From the NCBI RefSeq assembly GCF_900188065.1, contig NZ_FZNQ01000003.1, forward strand, positions 1-64,000: a stretch of DNA of 64,000 nt, written 5' to 3'. The position numbers and the translations under genes were made by a program. This DNA comes from Halorubrum vacuolatum (GTDB lineage: Archaea; Halobacteriota; Halobacteria; Halobacteriales; Haloferacaceae). The notes under the pieces were generated by a model. The model was not told where the DNA came from and made no database searches. It worked only from the letters and a program-made list of their open reading frames with translations. Positions within the stretch are counted from its first letter, which is position 1, and each line of letters begins with the position of its first letter. Shown here in pieces: positions 16,000 to 28,200 of this stretch.

Positions 16000-16545
16000 T
16001 CAGTGCGTCGCCGAGTCGAGCACGAGGGTGTCGTCCTCGAGGTAGTGTTCGAGGTGGTGGGTGTGCTCTTCGAGCGTCACGATCTGCTCACGTAGGATCT
16101 CGCTCGTCGCGTAGTCGCCGAGCCCCTCCGCGAGTTCGATGTGTTCGCGGTAGCTCTCGATGATGTCGCCCATCATTTCGATGTCGTTCGCGAGCGACGT
16201 CCGAATGTCGTAAACGTCCTCGTCCTCGACTTCGACGGTCGCGTTCTCGGCGAGCGTCGTCATGCTCGCGTGGGGAACGCCGCCGAGCGCCTGGAGCCGC
16301 TCCGCGAGCTCGTCGGCGGCCGCTTCGACGTCCTCATAGACCTCCTGAAGGAAGACGTGGATATCGAGGAACTCCGCGCCCTCGACGTTCCAGTGATGCT
16401 TGTGTAGCTGGTGATAGAGCGCGTACGCGTTCGCGAGGTCGGCGTTCAACGCGTCGATCACCTGTTCGGCCTTCTCCGTCTCCAATCGAAGCCCGTTCTC
16501 CTCGACGGTGCCGGCCTGTTGTCGGACCTGTTTCTGGGTGCTCAT
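16000..16545 (-). CDS. dpsA: DpsA-type ferritin-like iron storage / DNA protection protein
   Basis: From Met at 16545 the product has 181 residues, the usual DPS size. The ferroxidase-site helix ALYHQLHKHHWNVEGAEFLD and a conserved DxxAERLQALGG segment are visible. A C-terminal helix carries EEHTHHLEHYLED. DPS dodecamers oxidise and store iron and protect DNA against peroxide. The frame is open to 16629 but the MSTQKQVRQQAG start is preferred. A TATA-like CTTTTAAG (16573-16580) lies ~28-35 bases upstream, implying an almost leaderless mRNA, common in haloarchaea. Confidence 0.9.
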   Translation of the reverse strand: MSTQKQVRQQAGTVEENGLRLETEKAEQVIDALNADLANAYALYHQLHKHHWNVEGAEFLDIHVFLQEVYEDVEAAADELAERLQALGGVPHASMTTLAENATVEVEDEDVYDIRTSLANDIEMMGDIIESYREHIELAEGLGDYATSEILREQIVTLEEHTHHLEHYLEDDTLVLDSATH

Positions 16546-16573
16546 AGCGTCTATACATACGTTCTCCAGCGGC

Positions 16574-16579
16574 TTAAAA
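16574..16579 (-). promoter_or_regulatory. Probable TATA box of dpsA
   Basis: TTTTAA on the minus strand, centred ~31 bases before the dpsA ATG, is the expected distance for a leaderless haloarchaeal transcript. Confidence 0.45.
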
Positions 16580-16732
16580 GCCGGTACGGGTGTGATACGC
16601 TCACGCATCAAAACGGTCCGAGGCGTCACGCGCCGTGGGCACGCGCTGTCCCCCTTCAGCGTTGAAGGCCCCGATCGATCCTCGAAAAACAGGACGATCT
16701 ATTTACATATTGTCGAACGCCGTTTTAGTATC

Positions 16733-16894
16733 ATGTCGCCGTCCGAGGAGGAGGCGGGGAAGCTACTGGATGAACTCGAGGGGAGCGATCTCCTTTCCGA
16801 GCGCATTGAACAGGAGATCCGAACCGTCCGTGAGAACGGCACCGATCTCGATGGGCTGAGAACCTTTCTCGAAGAGCGACGAAGCGACGACTGA
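16733..16894 (+). CDS. Small acidic helical protein, unknown function
   Basis: The 53-residue product (MSPSEEEAGKLLDELEGSDL... ending TFLEERRSDD) is almost entirely charged and helical, as in many haloarchaeal small proteins. The start fits an AT-rich box (ATTTACATATT, ~16700-16711) about 25-33 bases upstream. No family recognised; the well-placed promoter and acidic composition make it likely to be real. Confidence 0.55.
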   Translation: MSPSEEEAGKLLDELEGSDLLSERIEQEIRTVRENGTDLDGLRTFLEERRSDD

Positions 16895-16973
16895 ACCCTC
16901 TTCGGTCGCTCCGTCACATCGTGCTTTCGTGGCGAAAAACCGTTCCGAGCACGCGCTACACCACCATAGCCGC

Positions 16974-17888
<915 letters not shown>

Positions 17889-18074
17889 TGTATCTCACAC
17901 TGACAGTAGACCACACTTAACAGTAGTCACTGAATAAACAACTTGGATAACCAATACTTCACTCGTTGGGGGTTAGTTTCAACACGGATAATGAACCTTC
18001 GTCATCGAACTGTCGACGTCGATCCCATCCGTGACGTCTACAAAAAACACGACAAGCACCTCGGGACGCCGGTG

Positions 18075-18734
18075 TCAATCGGTCGGTGATGCGGTATCGT
18101 CGTCGAACTGTGCCGCGAGAACCGCGTTGATTCCGCGGCGGAGCCGCTGTGACACGGCCGTATCGGAGACGTCGAACTGTTCGCTGAGCTGTGAGAGCGA
18201 TGTCCGTCGGGGAACCTCGAAGTATCCGGTCTCGTAGGCGGTGTGGAGTGTTCGGCGCTGTGCCGGCGTGAGTATGGGTTCTTCGTTCCGGCCCGCTCCA
18301 TCGATTCGATCCACAGCGGCCGTCGCGCCGGCACGGGTACACTTCTCGACGAACCGATCGATGGCATCGCACTCGTAGGCCCGCACGCGAAACGTCCACT
18401 CCTCGGCCGTTCCCAGTCCTTCAAGAACGTCCAATCCGGCATTGACCAGCGAGACGAGGATTGCGTCGGCGTGCCATGGATACGTGACATGTACTAATGC
18501 GTAGGCGACGAACTCGTCGATCACCCGAACGTCCGTGACGGCGCTCTCCCTACGACCATCCAGTTCCCCGTGAAACTCATCGAGCCCATCCCGTCGGACG
18601 AGCACGTAGGAGATCACGATATTCTCGGAACCAAACATGAACGGGATCCGAACGATCCCTTCAGGTGCGGCCTCGACCAGCATGTTCGTCTCGTCGGCCG
18701 GCGTTCGAACGGTGATATCAGCGATGACAGCCAT
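18075..18734 (-). CDS. Bacterio-opsin-activator (bat)-type HTH_10 regulator
   Basis: The protein has 219 residues. An N-terminal ~150-residue beta-rich domain precedes the C-terminal HTH_10 domain (LTPAQRRTLHTAYETGYFEV, then SLSQLSEQFDVSDTAVSQRL and RRG). This C-terminal pattern defines the haloarchaeal bat/HTH_10 family of transcription regulators. The target is unknown. It is transcribed away from the sugar dehydrogenase gene across a 360-base gap. Confidence 0.85.
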   Translation of the reverse strand: MAVIADITVRTPADETNMLVEAAPEGIVRIPFMFGSENIVISYVLVRRDGLDEFHGELDGRRESAVTDVRVIDEFVAYALVHVTYPWHADAILVSLVNAGLDVLEGLGTAEEWTFRVRAYECDAIDRFVEKCTRAGATAAVDRIDGAGRNEEPILTPAQRRTLHTAYETGYFEVPRRTSLSQLSEQFDVSDTAVSQRLRRGINAVLAAQFDDDTASPTD

Positions 18735-19094
18735 TCTCGTCTCGGTGTTCCTTGACTTTCCGTATCGGCTTCAACCGCGGTTGTCAAGCCCACTTACCAT
18801 GGCATATTCGCGGATTGAACATATGACACTGTATTACTCTATTTATTCGAGATATCTTGCTTCTTCGATCCCTGTCCTTGCTTCGAGTACGGCTGCCATT
18901 TCCGTTTCGTGTGGTCTGCTAGTGTATTGAACACATAGTACAATATTAACTTATGGATTCAAGATACGGTTACCGATAACACCGCTGTCAGACGTCGACA
19001 ACCGCCGATTTTAATTCATTGAGATGATACCTATCCGATGACCGGTCCCGTGACAACGTTCAACTCCTTGCCGATCAACATCTCGGTCAGAGCG
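18735..19094. other. AT-rich divergent promoter region
   Basis: This stretch is clearly AT-richer than its surroundings and separates the bat-type regulator from the dehydrogenase. A 35-codon frame (MTLYYSIYSRYLASSIPV...) is present but not convincing. I see no RNA gene. Confidence 0.4.
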
Positions 19095-20393
19095 ATGACT
19101 ACCGATCCGAACGTGACGGCCGGTTCACCGACCAGACGCCGGTTCCTCCGTGAAACGGCCATCGTCGGGGGAACGGTGGCGGTAGTCGGCTGTCTCGACG
19201 ACACACCGGAAGGTACAGCCGACGACGCTGCTGCCGATGACGACGACGGTCCGGATGACCGGGACGGACCATACGCCGTCGAGAGGGTCGCCGAGGGGCT
19301 CGATCGGGTGTGGGGGCTCGCGTTCCTTCCGGCGGACGGCCGCCTGCTGGCGACCGAACGCGACGGCGACCTCAGACTGATCGATCCCGGTGATGCGACC
19401 AACGACGACGCCGTGGACGGGCCCGACGCCGACGAGGGTCCGCCCGTCGTCTCGGGCACCCCGGACGTGCTCGCGGCCGGGCAAGGTGGCTTGCTGGACG
19501 TCACGACCCATCCCGAGTATCCGGACGAACCCTTCGTCTACCTCACCTACGTCGCGGCGAACGCCGACGGTGAGTCGACCACGCACCTCGGCCGCGGGCG
19601 GCTCGATCCCGATGCGCCCGCGCTTGCGGGGTTCGAGGCGCTTCACGCCGCGGAGCCGTTCCTCGGCTCCTCACAGCATTTCGGCTCCCGGGTCGTCTTC
19701 GGCGCGGACGGGATGGCGTACGTGACCGTGGGGGATCGGGGATCCAAGGACTTCGGTCCCGATCACTACTCACAGGACCCCTCGAACGAGCTCGGCGCGA
19801 TCCTCCGGCTCGAACCCGACGGGTCGATCCCCGAGGACAACCCCTTCGTCGACGACGCCGACGTCGCCGACTCGATCTACGCCTACGGCCTTCGGAACAC
19901 CCAGGGGCTCGCCCGTCATCCCGAGACTGACGCGCTCTGGGCGTCCGAACACGGCGAGCGCGACGGCGACTCGATCACGATCGTCGAGCGCGGCGGCAAC
20001 CACGGGTGGCCGATCGCACACTACGGCTGTGAGTACGGGAGCGACGACCCCGTCGGCGACCGTCCCGACGAACGCGACGACGTCGTCGACCCCGTCTACT
20101 ACTGGGAGTGTGGTTCGGGTGGCTTCCCGCCCGCCGGGATGACGATCTACGACGGTGACGCCTTCCCCGACTGGGCAGGCGACCTGTTCGTCGGCAACCT
20201 CGCGGGGACCTATCTCGGTCACTTCACGATCGATGACCCTGCCGCCGATCGCCCCGTCGTCGAGGAGGTCGATCCGCTGCTCGAAGCGGAGGGATGGCGA
20301 GTTCGTGACGTGGCCATCGGTCCCGACGACGGGGCGCTCTACGTCGCGCTCGATGAGACGAACGCGCCGCTCGTCCGCGTGGTTCCCTCCTGA
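19095..20393 (+). CDS. PQQ-dependent sugar dehydrogenase (GSDH/aldose-type), Tat-exported lipoprotein
   Basis: From Met at 19095 the product has ~432 residues. It opens with a Tat signal (RRRFLRETAIVGG) ending in a lipobox-like VVGC, so it is exported folded and probably lipid-anchored. The body is a six-bladed propeller of the soluble glucose/aldose sugar dehydrogenase family. Recognisable parts are GLAFLPADGRLLATERDGDL, DVTTHPEYPDEPFVYLTYVA, the catalytic-site region SSQHFGSRVVFGADG, GLRNTQGLARHPETDALWAS and EHGERDGDSI with GGNHGWP. These enzymes oxidise sugars outside the cell and pass electrons to the respiratory chain. An upstream ATG at 19038 would add 19 residues before the Tat motif. 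Confidence 0.85.
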   Translation: MTTDPNVTAGSPTRRRFLRETAIVGGTVAVVGCLDDTPEGTADDAAADDDDGPDDRDGPYAVERVAEGLDRVWGLAFLPADGRLLATERDGDLRLIDPGDATNDDAVDGPDADEGPPVVSGTPDVLAAGQGGLLDVTTHPEYPDEPFVYLTYVAANADGESTTHLGRGRLDPDAPALAGFEALHAAEPFLGSSQHFGSRVVFGADGMAYVTVGDRGSKDFGPDHYSQDPSNELGAILRLEPDGSIPEDNPFVDDADVADSIYAYGLRNTQGLARHPETDALWASEHGERDGDSITIVERGGNHGWPIAHYGCEYGSDDPVGDRPDERDDVVDPVYYWECGSGGFPPAGMTIYDGDAFPDWAGDLFVGNLAGTYLGHFTIDDPAADRPVVEEVDPLLEAEGWRVRDVAIGPDDGALYVALDETNAPLVRVVPS

Positions 20394-20454
20394 CCCGCGT
20401 TCAGTTGGCCGGGACCAGATGAACCATACGTTCCCGTCACCATCCTCCCGAAGA

Positions 20455-21702
20455 ATGTCTTCGTCCCCACCCGCGAACCGAGCCGACCCGTGGCGGGCTC
20501 GACTCCTCGCCACGCTTCGGGTGCAGTACCCGGACACGCTCGCCGAGCGCGGATTTCGGCTCCTCGATCCTCGAACCGGAGACCCGTACACCGCCGACCG
20601 ACGTCATCTCGTGGCGACCTGCCGGGCGACCGCGAACTTCGCGCTCGGAGCGCTCGCGTCCGGACCGGACTGGTGCGTCTCGGCGGCCGAACACGGGCTC
20701 TCGTTCCTTCAGGACGGACACCGGGGCGAGGAGGGCTACCACCTCGTCGTCACCGCCGACGGCGACCCGGTCGATCGGACGCGTTCGGCGTACGGCCACG
20801 CGTTCGTCCTCCTCGCGTGTGCCCGTGCGACCGAGGCAGGTATCGAGGGCGCGAGATCGACTCTCGAAACGACCCATCGGCTCATCGAGGACCGGTTTTT
20901 CGACGACCGCGGGATGTTGGGAAGCGACCGCGACGCTGTATGGAACGAGTTGGAGCCGTATCGCGGACAGAACGCCAACATGCACGCCTGTGAGGCGTAT
21001 CTCGCCGCGTACGAGGCGACCGGCGAGGAGGCATATCTCGACCGCGCCCGGCACCTTGCGCGGACGATCACGGTCGACCTCGCGGCCGCGACGGACGGTC
21101 GACTGTGGGAACACTACACCGCCGACTGGGAGCACGATTTCACGTACAACGAGTCGGAGCCGCGCCATCAGTTCCGTCCACCGGGATATCAACCGGGACA
21201 CCATCTCGAATGGGCGAAACTGCTCGCGCTGCTCGACCGCTACGGCGACGCCCCCGGTCCAGCCGAGGGATGGTACGCCCGGGCGCTCTCGTTGTTCGAT
21301 CGGGCGGTCGCCGACGGCTGGACCGAGAACGGATTTATATACACCCACGGGCATGACGGGTCGCCGATCGTCTCTGACCAGTACGGATGGGCGCTCGCCG
21401 AGGCGATCGGTGCGTCCGGGGCGCTCGCTGAGCGGGCGGCCGCCCGGGATAAAAATGGGACGGCCGACACCGCTTCTCGCCTCCGTCGACTCAACCGTCG
21501 ATTCACGGTCTGTACGGACCTGTATCGTGGCCCTGCGGGCGTCTGGTATGAGAAACGACTCGCGCCCGAGGCCGGCGGCGACCTCGTCGCACCCGAGCCC
21601 CCGGGTGTCGAACCGGACTATCACCCGGTCGGCGCTTTCTATGAGTGCTGGCGATCGGTTCGGGCGATGTCGCCCGAGGCGGGAAGCGATCCACCTCGAT
21701 AA
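20455..21702 (+). CDS. AGE-family (N-acylglucosamine 2-epimerase-like) sugar isomerase
   Basis: The ~415-residue product has the (alpha/alpha)6-barrel pattern of AGE/cellobiose-epimerase proteins. Markers are RRHLVATCRATANFALGALA, YGHAFVLLACARATEAG, GQNANMHACEAYLAAYEATG (conserved NMH), PGHHLEWAKLLALLD (conserved His) and SDQYGWALAEAIGA. The family interconverts aldoses and ketoses or epimerises C2; substrate not predictable. The gene starts ~60 bases after the sugar dehydrogenase on the same strand, so they may be co-transcribed. The ATG at 20455 (MSSSPPANRAD) is preferred to 20419 since both precede a non-conserved tail. Confidence 0.8.
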   Translation: MSSSPPANRADPWRARLLATLRVQYPDTLAERGFRLLDPRTGDPYTADRRHLVATCRATANFALGALASGPDWCVSAAEHGLSFLQDGHRGEEGYHLVVTADGDPVDRTRSAYGHAFVLLACARATEAGIEGARSTLETTHRLIEDRFFDDRGMLGSDRDAVWNELEPYRGQNANMHACEAYLAAYEATGEEAYLDRARHLARTITVDLAAATDGRLWEHYTADWEHDFTYNESEPRHQFRPPGYQPGHHLEWAKLLALLDRYGDAPGPAEGWYARALSLFDRAVADGWTENGFIYTHGHDGSPIVSDQYGWALAEAIGASGALAERAAARDKNGTADTASRLRRLNRRFTVCTDLYRGPAGVWYEKRLAPEAGGDLVAPEPPGVEPDYHPVGAFYECWRSVRAMSPEAGSDPPR

Positions 21703-21750
21703 CGACCTCCCGTCGATGGCTTTCTAACCCCGCTCGGTAAACGGGGAACG

Positions 21751-22188
21751 ATGGTCGAGTTACTCCACACGTATATCGAGGATCGCAACCGCATCCAGCC
21801 GCACCACGCGAACAACCTGGGAAGCACTCACGGCGGCAACGTCCTCCGTTGGATGGACGAGGCGGGGGCGATGTCGGCGATGCGGTTCGCGGGCAACCCC
21901 TGTGTGACCGCCCACATCAACTCGGTCGATTTCGAACGCCCGCTGGACATCGGCAACATTGCGCTCGTCGAGGCGTATGTGTATAAATCGGGCCGAACGA
22001 GCGTCAACGTCCGCGTTCGTGCCTACGGCGAGGACCCGCTCACGGGCGAAAGCGAAGTGACGACGGAGTCGCACTTCGTCTTCGTCGCCGTCGATGAGGA
22101 TCGCCGCCCCGTCGAGGTTCCGGAACTCACCGTGGAGACCGAAAAGGGCGAACGGCTCCGCGAAGAGGCGCTCGCAGCCGAGGAGTAG
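21751..22188 (+). CDS. Hotdog-fold acyl-CoA thioesterase
   Basis: The 145-residue product matches the YciA/BACH acyl-CoA thioesterase family: NNLGSTHGGNVLRWMDEAGA (hotdog helix with the active-site Asp), CVTAHINSVDFERPLDIGNI, then YVYKSGRTSVNVRVRAYGED. It hydrolyses acyl-CoA to free acid and CoA in the cytoplasm. It ends 47 bases before the convergent giant surface-protein gene. Confidence 0.85.
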   Translation: MVELLHTYIEDRNRIQPHHANNLGSTHGGNVLRWMDEAGAMSAMRFAGNPCVTAHINSVDFERPLDIGNIALVEAYVYKSGRTSVNVRVRAYGEDPLTGESEVTTESHFVFVAVDEDRRPVEVPELTVETEKGERLREEALAAEE

Positions 22189-22235
22189 TTCCTTCGTTCT
22201 CTTATCAACTCAGATCTACGGGGCTGCTCCGACGT

Positions 22236-25200
22236 TTACCGCCGGCTGCGCGCCGCGATACTCGCCACGAGGAGGAGCGACACGATCGCGACGAACGCGA
22301 CAGCCGGACCGAATCCGGGGATCGAGTCGTCCGTTCCAACCTCCTCTTCGAGTGGCTCGTCGGGAGCGGTCTCCGTTTCTGTGGACTCCTCAGCGTCATC
22401 GGATGTCGGCTCCTCGACGTCTTCCTCTGTCGTTGGCTCCTCGTCGGGGGTCGCTTCCTCAACGTCTTCCTCTGTTGGCTCCTCGTCGTCGGTCGCTTCC
22501 TCAACGTCTTCCTCTGTTGGCTCCTCGTCGTCGGCTGCTGAGCCGGACGAGCCGGACCCGCTTCCGCTGCCGGAGGATCCAGAACTGCTGCTCGATCCGT
22601 CGTCAGCTTCCTGTGCCGTTTCAACGGTGAACCCGGTCTCTGCCGTTTCCACGTTGCCGGCGGTATCGGCAACGGTGACGGTCGCGCCGTAGGACTCGCC
22701 CGGTTCGACCGGCATGACGTGTTCCGCACTCGAGGAAGTGATGCTGGTCTCTTCGTGGCCGGTGACGTCCTCACCGTCGATCTCAAGGGTTACCGATCCC
22801 ACGTCGACGCCGGACCGGTCGTCCTCGTACTCGAACCGAACCGTGGTCTCCTCGGTGTCCGCATCGAGCGTGGAACCGTCCGACGGGGACGCGTCGGTGA
22901 TCCGCGGTGCGTCCGTGTCGGGCACGAACGCGCCGTACGTCGAGAACCCGGTGACTGAGGCACTCAAGAACGGATCGTTCCCGTCTAACCCGGTCGTTGA
23001 GTCAATGATTGGATCAGTCGTCCAGCTTTCACTTGCGTCGTCGTAGTACTGCAACTCGACATCGCCGGCCGACGCGCCGTCAGGAAGTTCGGACTCGTCG
23101 ATTGCCATCATGATCGACGCGTCGATGTCGTTGAGTTCGCCGTCGAAGGTGCCAGTGAGGAATCCCACACCCAACTGGTCATCTTCAAGATTCGCGTTGG
23201 CACGTGTCTCCGACAGCGATGTGAACCGTTCTTTGTCTTTGTCAGCCCCCGCAGCGCCAGTGAATTCGACTTTCGTACTGCTATCTCCAACCTCGAGGAC
23301 GGGATCATTGAGCGTGAATCCGGGATTCAGGCTAATCGACGTCTCATCGACCACGTCGTTGCCTGCGAGGTCGGTTCCGACGTTCCGCAACGCGTACGTG
23401 CGTGGTTTATCGGGCTGCACAGCGAGACGGGTGTCGCCGGGCTGAACGAAGATGCGAGTGTCACCCGGCTGCACCGACGTGGCACCGTTGTCTTCGAGAC
23501 GTGTGTCGCCGGGCTGAACGAAGATGCGAGTGTCACCCGGCTGCACCGACGTGGCACCGTTGTCTTCGAGACGTGTGTCGCCGGGCTGAACGAAGATGCG
23601 AGTGTCACCCGGCTGCACCGACGTGGCACCGTTGTCTTCGAGACGTGTGTCGCCGGGCTGAACGAAGATGCGAGTGTCACCCGGCTGCACCGACGTGGCA
23701 CCGTTGTCTTCGAGACGGGTGTCGCCGGGCTGAACGAAGATGCGAGTGTCACCCGGCTGCACCGACGTGGCACCGTTCCCACCGGACACGGCGAGCTCGC
23801 CGCCCTCATCGACGAAGATACGGGTGTCGCCCGGTTGAACGGCTGTCTCGTCGTTGTCTTCGAGACGAGTGTCACCTGGCTGGACGAAGAGGCGATCACC
23901 TTGGCTGGTTCCGATCCGCGTGTCGCCCGGCTGGACAGCGGTCTCATCGATTTCGCGCGATACTTTGAGCTCACCGTCATCGATGAAGATGCGGGTATCT
24001 CCGGGCTGGACGAAGATGCGAGTATCGCCCGGTTGGACGGTGTTCTCACCGTCAGTAATTTCGATGTCACCACCCTCGTTGACGAAGATTCGCGTATCAC
24101 CAGGTTGAACCGAGGTCACGCCGTTTTCATCTCCAACGTTGAGTTTCCCGCCTTCATCGACAAAGATGCGGGTGTCCCCAGGTTGAACCGATGTCTCGTC
24201 GTCTCCACCGGCGATGTTGAGTTCGTCATTCTCAGCGAAGATTCGGGTGTCACCCGGTTGAACCGATGTATCACCGTTGTCGTCGAGGCGAGTGTCGCCG
24301 GGCTGAACGAAGATACGGGTGTCTCCAGGTTGGACGAAGAGGCGCATATCGCCCGGCTGAACCTGTTCATCGTCGCCGTCACGGGTGTCGCCGGGGTGGA
24401 CGGCGACCGGGGTGCCGTCGTCCTCGCTTGTAATCTTGAGCTTGTCGTTCTCGGCGAAGATTCGGGTATCGCCTGGTTGAACCGACGTATCGCCATTCTC
24501 ATCGTCGTCGCGTGTGTCTCCGGGCTGGACAAAGAACCGCGTATCGCCCGGTTGGACGAAGATGCGGGTGTCACCGGGTTGAACCTGTTCGCCCCCGATA
24601 TCGAGTTCGACAGAGCCGCCGACGAAGTCGCCCAGCAGGGCTTCAACGTCGGCATCGATTTCAGGAACGTTCGCGAGCGGCGTGTCGCTTTCCACCAGCA
24701 GGCTCGGGCCGTTCCCGCTGGCGTTCTGTAGCGTCGTCGAAACGGCCGGTGTCTCGCGATCGATTAGCAGGACCTCGTCGGCGTCGCCCGTTGTGACGGC
24801 TCCGTTCGTATCGGTGGTGTCCGCAACAATCTCGTACCGTCCATCGTCTTCGATCGCGGCGAGAGTCACCGTTGCCGTCCATGCGTCACCGCCCTGGTGG
24901 GTCGCCTCGAATGTGCGCGTGTAGGTCGTCTCGAGCGAGCTAACCGAAACCGCTACGTCCTCCAATTCGACATCGGAGACAACCTCGAGTTCAACGGACA
25001 CGTCCTCGCTCGCGTAGACGCGGGGCATCCCGGTTACGGGATCGGTGTCTTCGCCATTGCCGATAACGTTGGTGACCGCAACTTCTGGCCTTGGTTGGTC
25101 GTCAGCTTCGACGGTCACCTCGACGCTGTCCGTTTCACCTTCGTACGTTGCGGTCACGGTCGCCGTTCCTGAACTCTCAGCTGTAAGAGCAGATCCATCA

Positions 25201-28200
25201 ACCGACACGACCCTGGTATCGCTGCTGTCGAAGGCTGCATCTCCGGTGACGTCTTCGGTTGAATCATCGTCGAACGTCGCCGTCACAGTCACCGGGGTCG
25301 TCGATCCCTCGGTAAGGGTTGTCTCTGCGGCATCGAGCGTGACCGATTCCAGCGTGGCTGGCTGCTCGGACACCGAGAGGCTGATCGTATCGGACCCAAC
25401 GATCGTGTTATTCTTAATTTCGCTCACGGCGACTACCGCATCGGCGCCATCAAATTCAGGCTTTGACGCAACTGCGAAGGTTTCCGTAATCGTATCTTCT
25501 GGAGCGAGAACGAGCGGAGATTCTCTGAAATCCACATCCAATGGGTCGACATCTGTAGGGAGTTCGTCTCCGTCTATGACGCCAGCGGCCATGACGGTGA
25601 TCACAGCGGCTGTGACGTCGCCATCGTTGGTAATCTCAGCAACGACCGTGATTTCCTCGCCGTCTTGGACATCGACCGTACTTTCATTCCCGAGGATATC
25701 GACGGTGAATTCGACCTCATCCGGGTCGGGTATCGGTTCAGCAGTGAGGTCAACGTCTTCCACCGCTTCTCCTTCATCTACGGTTACCGTAATCGGTGCT
25801 GCGATCAACTCCTCGGTGAAGATGCTGACTTCATAGGTTCCGGGTGGCACGTCGATCGCATACTCGCCGGTCTCGTTCGTGACGGAGCCCAAATCAATCA
25901 GTTCGCGGTCGTCCCTGTCCGTCTGCATAACGGTATCCACCGATTCGCTCGGACTACTGACGATCTCGCCGGTTTCCGCGTCAATAACCTGTATCGGAAC
26001 GCCGGTGATCGGATCCTCATCTCCATCAGTGACGGTACCAGTGATCGTCGCGGGCTCAGGGACGGGTTCGAGAGCAACATCGACGGTCTTGGTTTCGCCG
26101 TCGGCCACTTCGACGTCGCTGACGGTCGTCGGCTCTAGTCCGAGGCCCTCGACGGACACCGAGACCTCATAGGTACCGGGAGCGACGTCGACCGCGTACT
26201 CGCCCGTTTCGTTCGTGGTTACACTTTTAGAAGACTCACCGATGACCCGCACGAGAGCGCCGGGGACGGGTTCCCCGCTATCGACAGCCGTGACCGTTCC
26301 CTCGATCGTTCCGAGCGGTATCGGTTCGAGTTCGACGGAAACGGTTGTCACCGAATCCGAGCTCACTTCGACATTACTGACGCTTTCACTGTCGAGCGCG
26401 GGATCCGACGTTGTGATCGTGACGGTGTATGTCCCGGGCGCGACATCGATTGCGTACTCACCGTCGGCATTCGTTTCGGTGCTCGTGCCGGCCACGGACA
26501 CGCTAGCACCGGAGACTGGCTCACCGTCGGCAGTGATGACGCCGGTGATCGTTCCATCTTCCTCAGGCACATCACCGTCTCCCGGGTCTTCCGCGCCGCT
26601 CTGTGGAGCTGTCGCGACCGGCGTGAACTGGATCGGCCCGCTGTCGACCTGGATCGCGTCACCGTCGCCGTCCGCTTCAGCACCTGTTCCGGCATCGACG
26701 AACGGCCCGTCGCTTCCAGTCGTGCTTGGGCCGCTCTCGGCACCCCACCAGTTGTCTGTCGCGTCAAGTGTCGAAGTGCCGCCGTCGTATCGGAGGCCGA
26801 AACCACTGTTTCCATCGATATCGTTCCCGGTTATCGTGATTTGATTGGCATTTGGACCGACATAGACACCACGGGTGTTAGCCAAAATCTGGTTTCCCGT
26901 GACGCCGACACCCTCATCGCCGACGGATTCGATCCGTAGTCCGTCTGTGTTGTCCTCTATCGTATTCGACCCTATCGTGATTAGCCCGTCTGCGTCGACT
27001 CTCAGACCAGCAGCATCGTTTAGGATTCCACCATCATCGTGGCCACGTATACTGTTATCTTCAACGATCACATCAGCGACCGTCTCTATCTCAATGCCAT
27101 GGTCTGCGTTATCGGCGACTGTATTGTTCAGAATGGTAACGATGTCGGCATTACGAGTATATATCCCGAATCTGTCGTTGTTCTTGATTTCATTGTTTTC
27201 GATATCGACTGTTGTCGCAGACGTGATTTGGATTCCATCACCCTCGGTAAAACGGTCGTTCCCGTGACTCTGGAGAATCGTGTTGTTCCGGATCGAATCG
27301 ATATTGGAACTGCCGACGATTCCGTTCCCGTTATTCTCAACGTGGTTGTCGGCGATGACTCCATCCGCGTTGATCCCGGTTCTCTCGTTGTTACGGACCG
27401 TGTTGTTCGTCACCGCCTCGGCATCGCTTCCGGAAATCCCGACGTCATCGCCATCCGTGACACGATTCGAGTCGATAACTGTCGCAGTCTCGAATTCAGG
27501 CGGTATACCGGCCGAAAAAGCATTTATTCCTCGTTCGGTAGTCTCTTGGACATCATTATGAGAGATGTCTACCGCCCCTGAGTTCCGGACCCATATTCCT
27601 CTCTCGGAACTGTTGACTTCGTTCGACTCAATAGTTCCCACCTCGACCTCGTCGAACCGAATCGCGTGGGATGCGTGTCCAGATAGATCACTCATCGCAA
27701 TCGTGACGTTGGTCGAATCGGCTGCGACGATGCCACCGGCACCGTCGCCCTCACCGGTTGTGTCGACAATCTCTCCGTCGGTGAAAGTCGCGTTTTCAAC
27801 CCCCTCGAACCAGATACCGGTGTTATATCCGGTAACTGTCGTGCCAGAAATATCGATTGTCGTTTCGCCAAGGACTGCAATCCCGCGGTCACCGCCCGAA
27901 CCCGCCTCGGTCACGGACATATCAGTAACTGACACATCATCGCTTTCGAAGACAAGCAGACCGATCGGCACTCCCTCACTCTCGATCGCATTAACCGTTA
28001 CATCGGTAGAACCGACGACAAAGACCTGTCTCGCATCCGATGGGGCTTCGGTCCCGGACTCACCAGTCGCGTAGAACAGCGGCGAGTCGTCTTCGAAAAC
28101 ATTGTTGTCGGCGCCGTGTGCGAAGTGCTCGAGTTCCTCACCGTCGACGAGTATTCCTGCCTCGAATGTGTTGTCAAACAGTTCAACATCGCTCACGCGA

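Noticed and set aside
23450-23776. CRISPR array
   Set aside because: The repeats are contiguous, in frame and coding, with no unique spacers.
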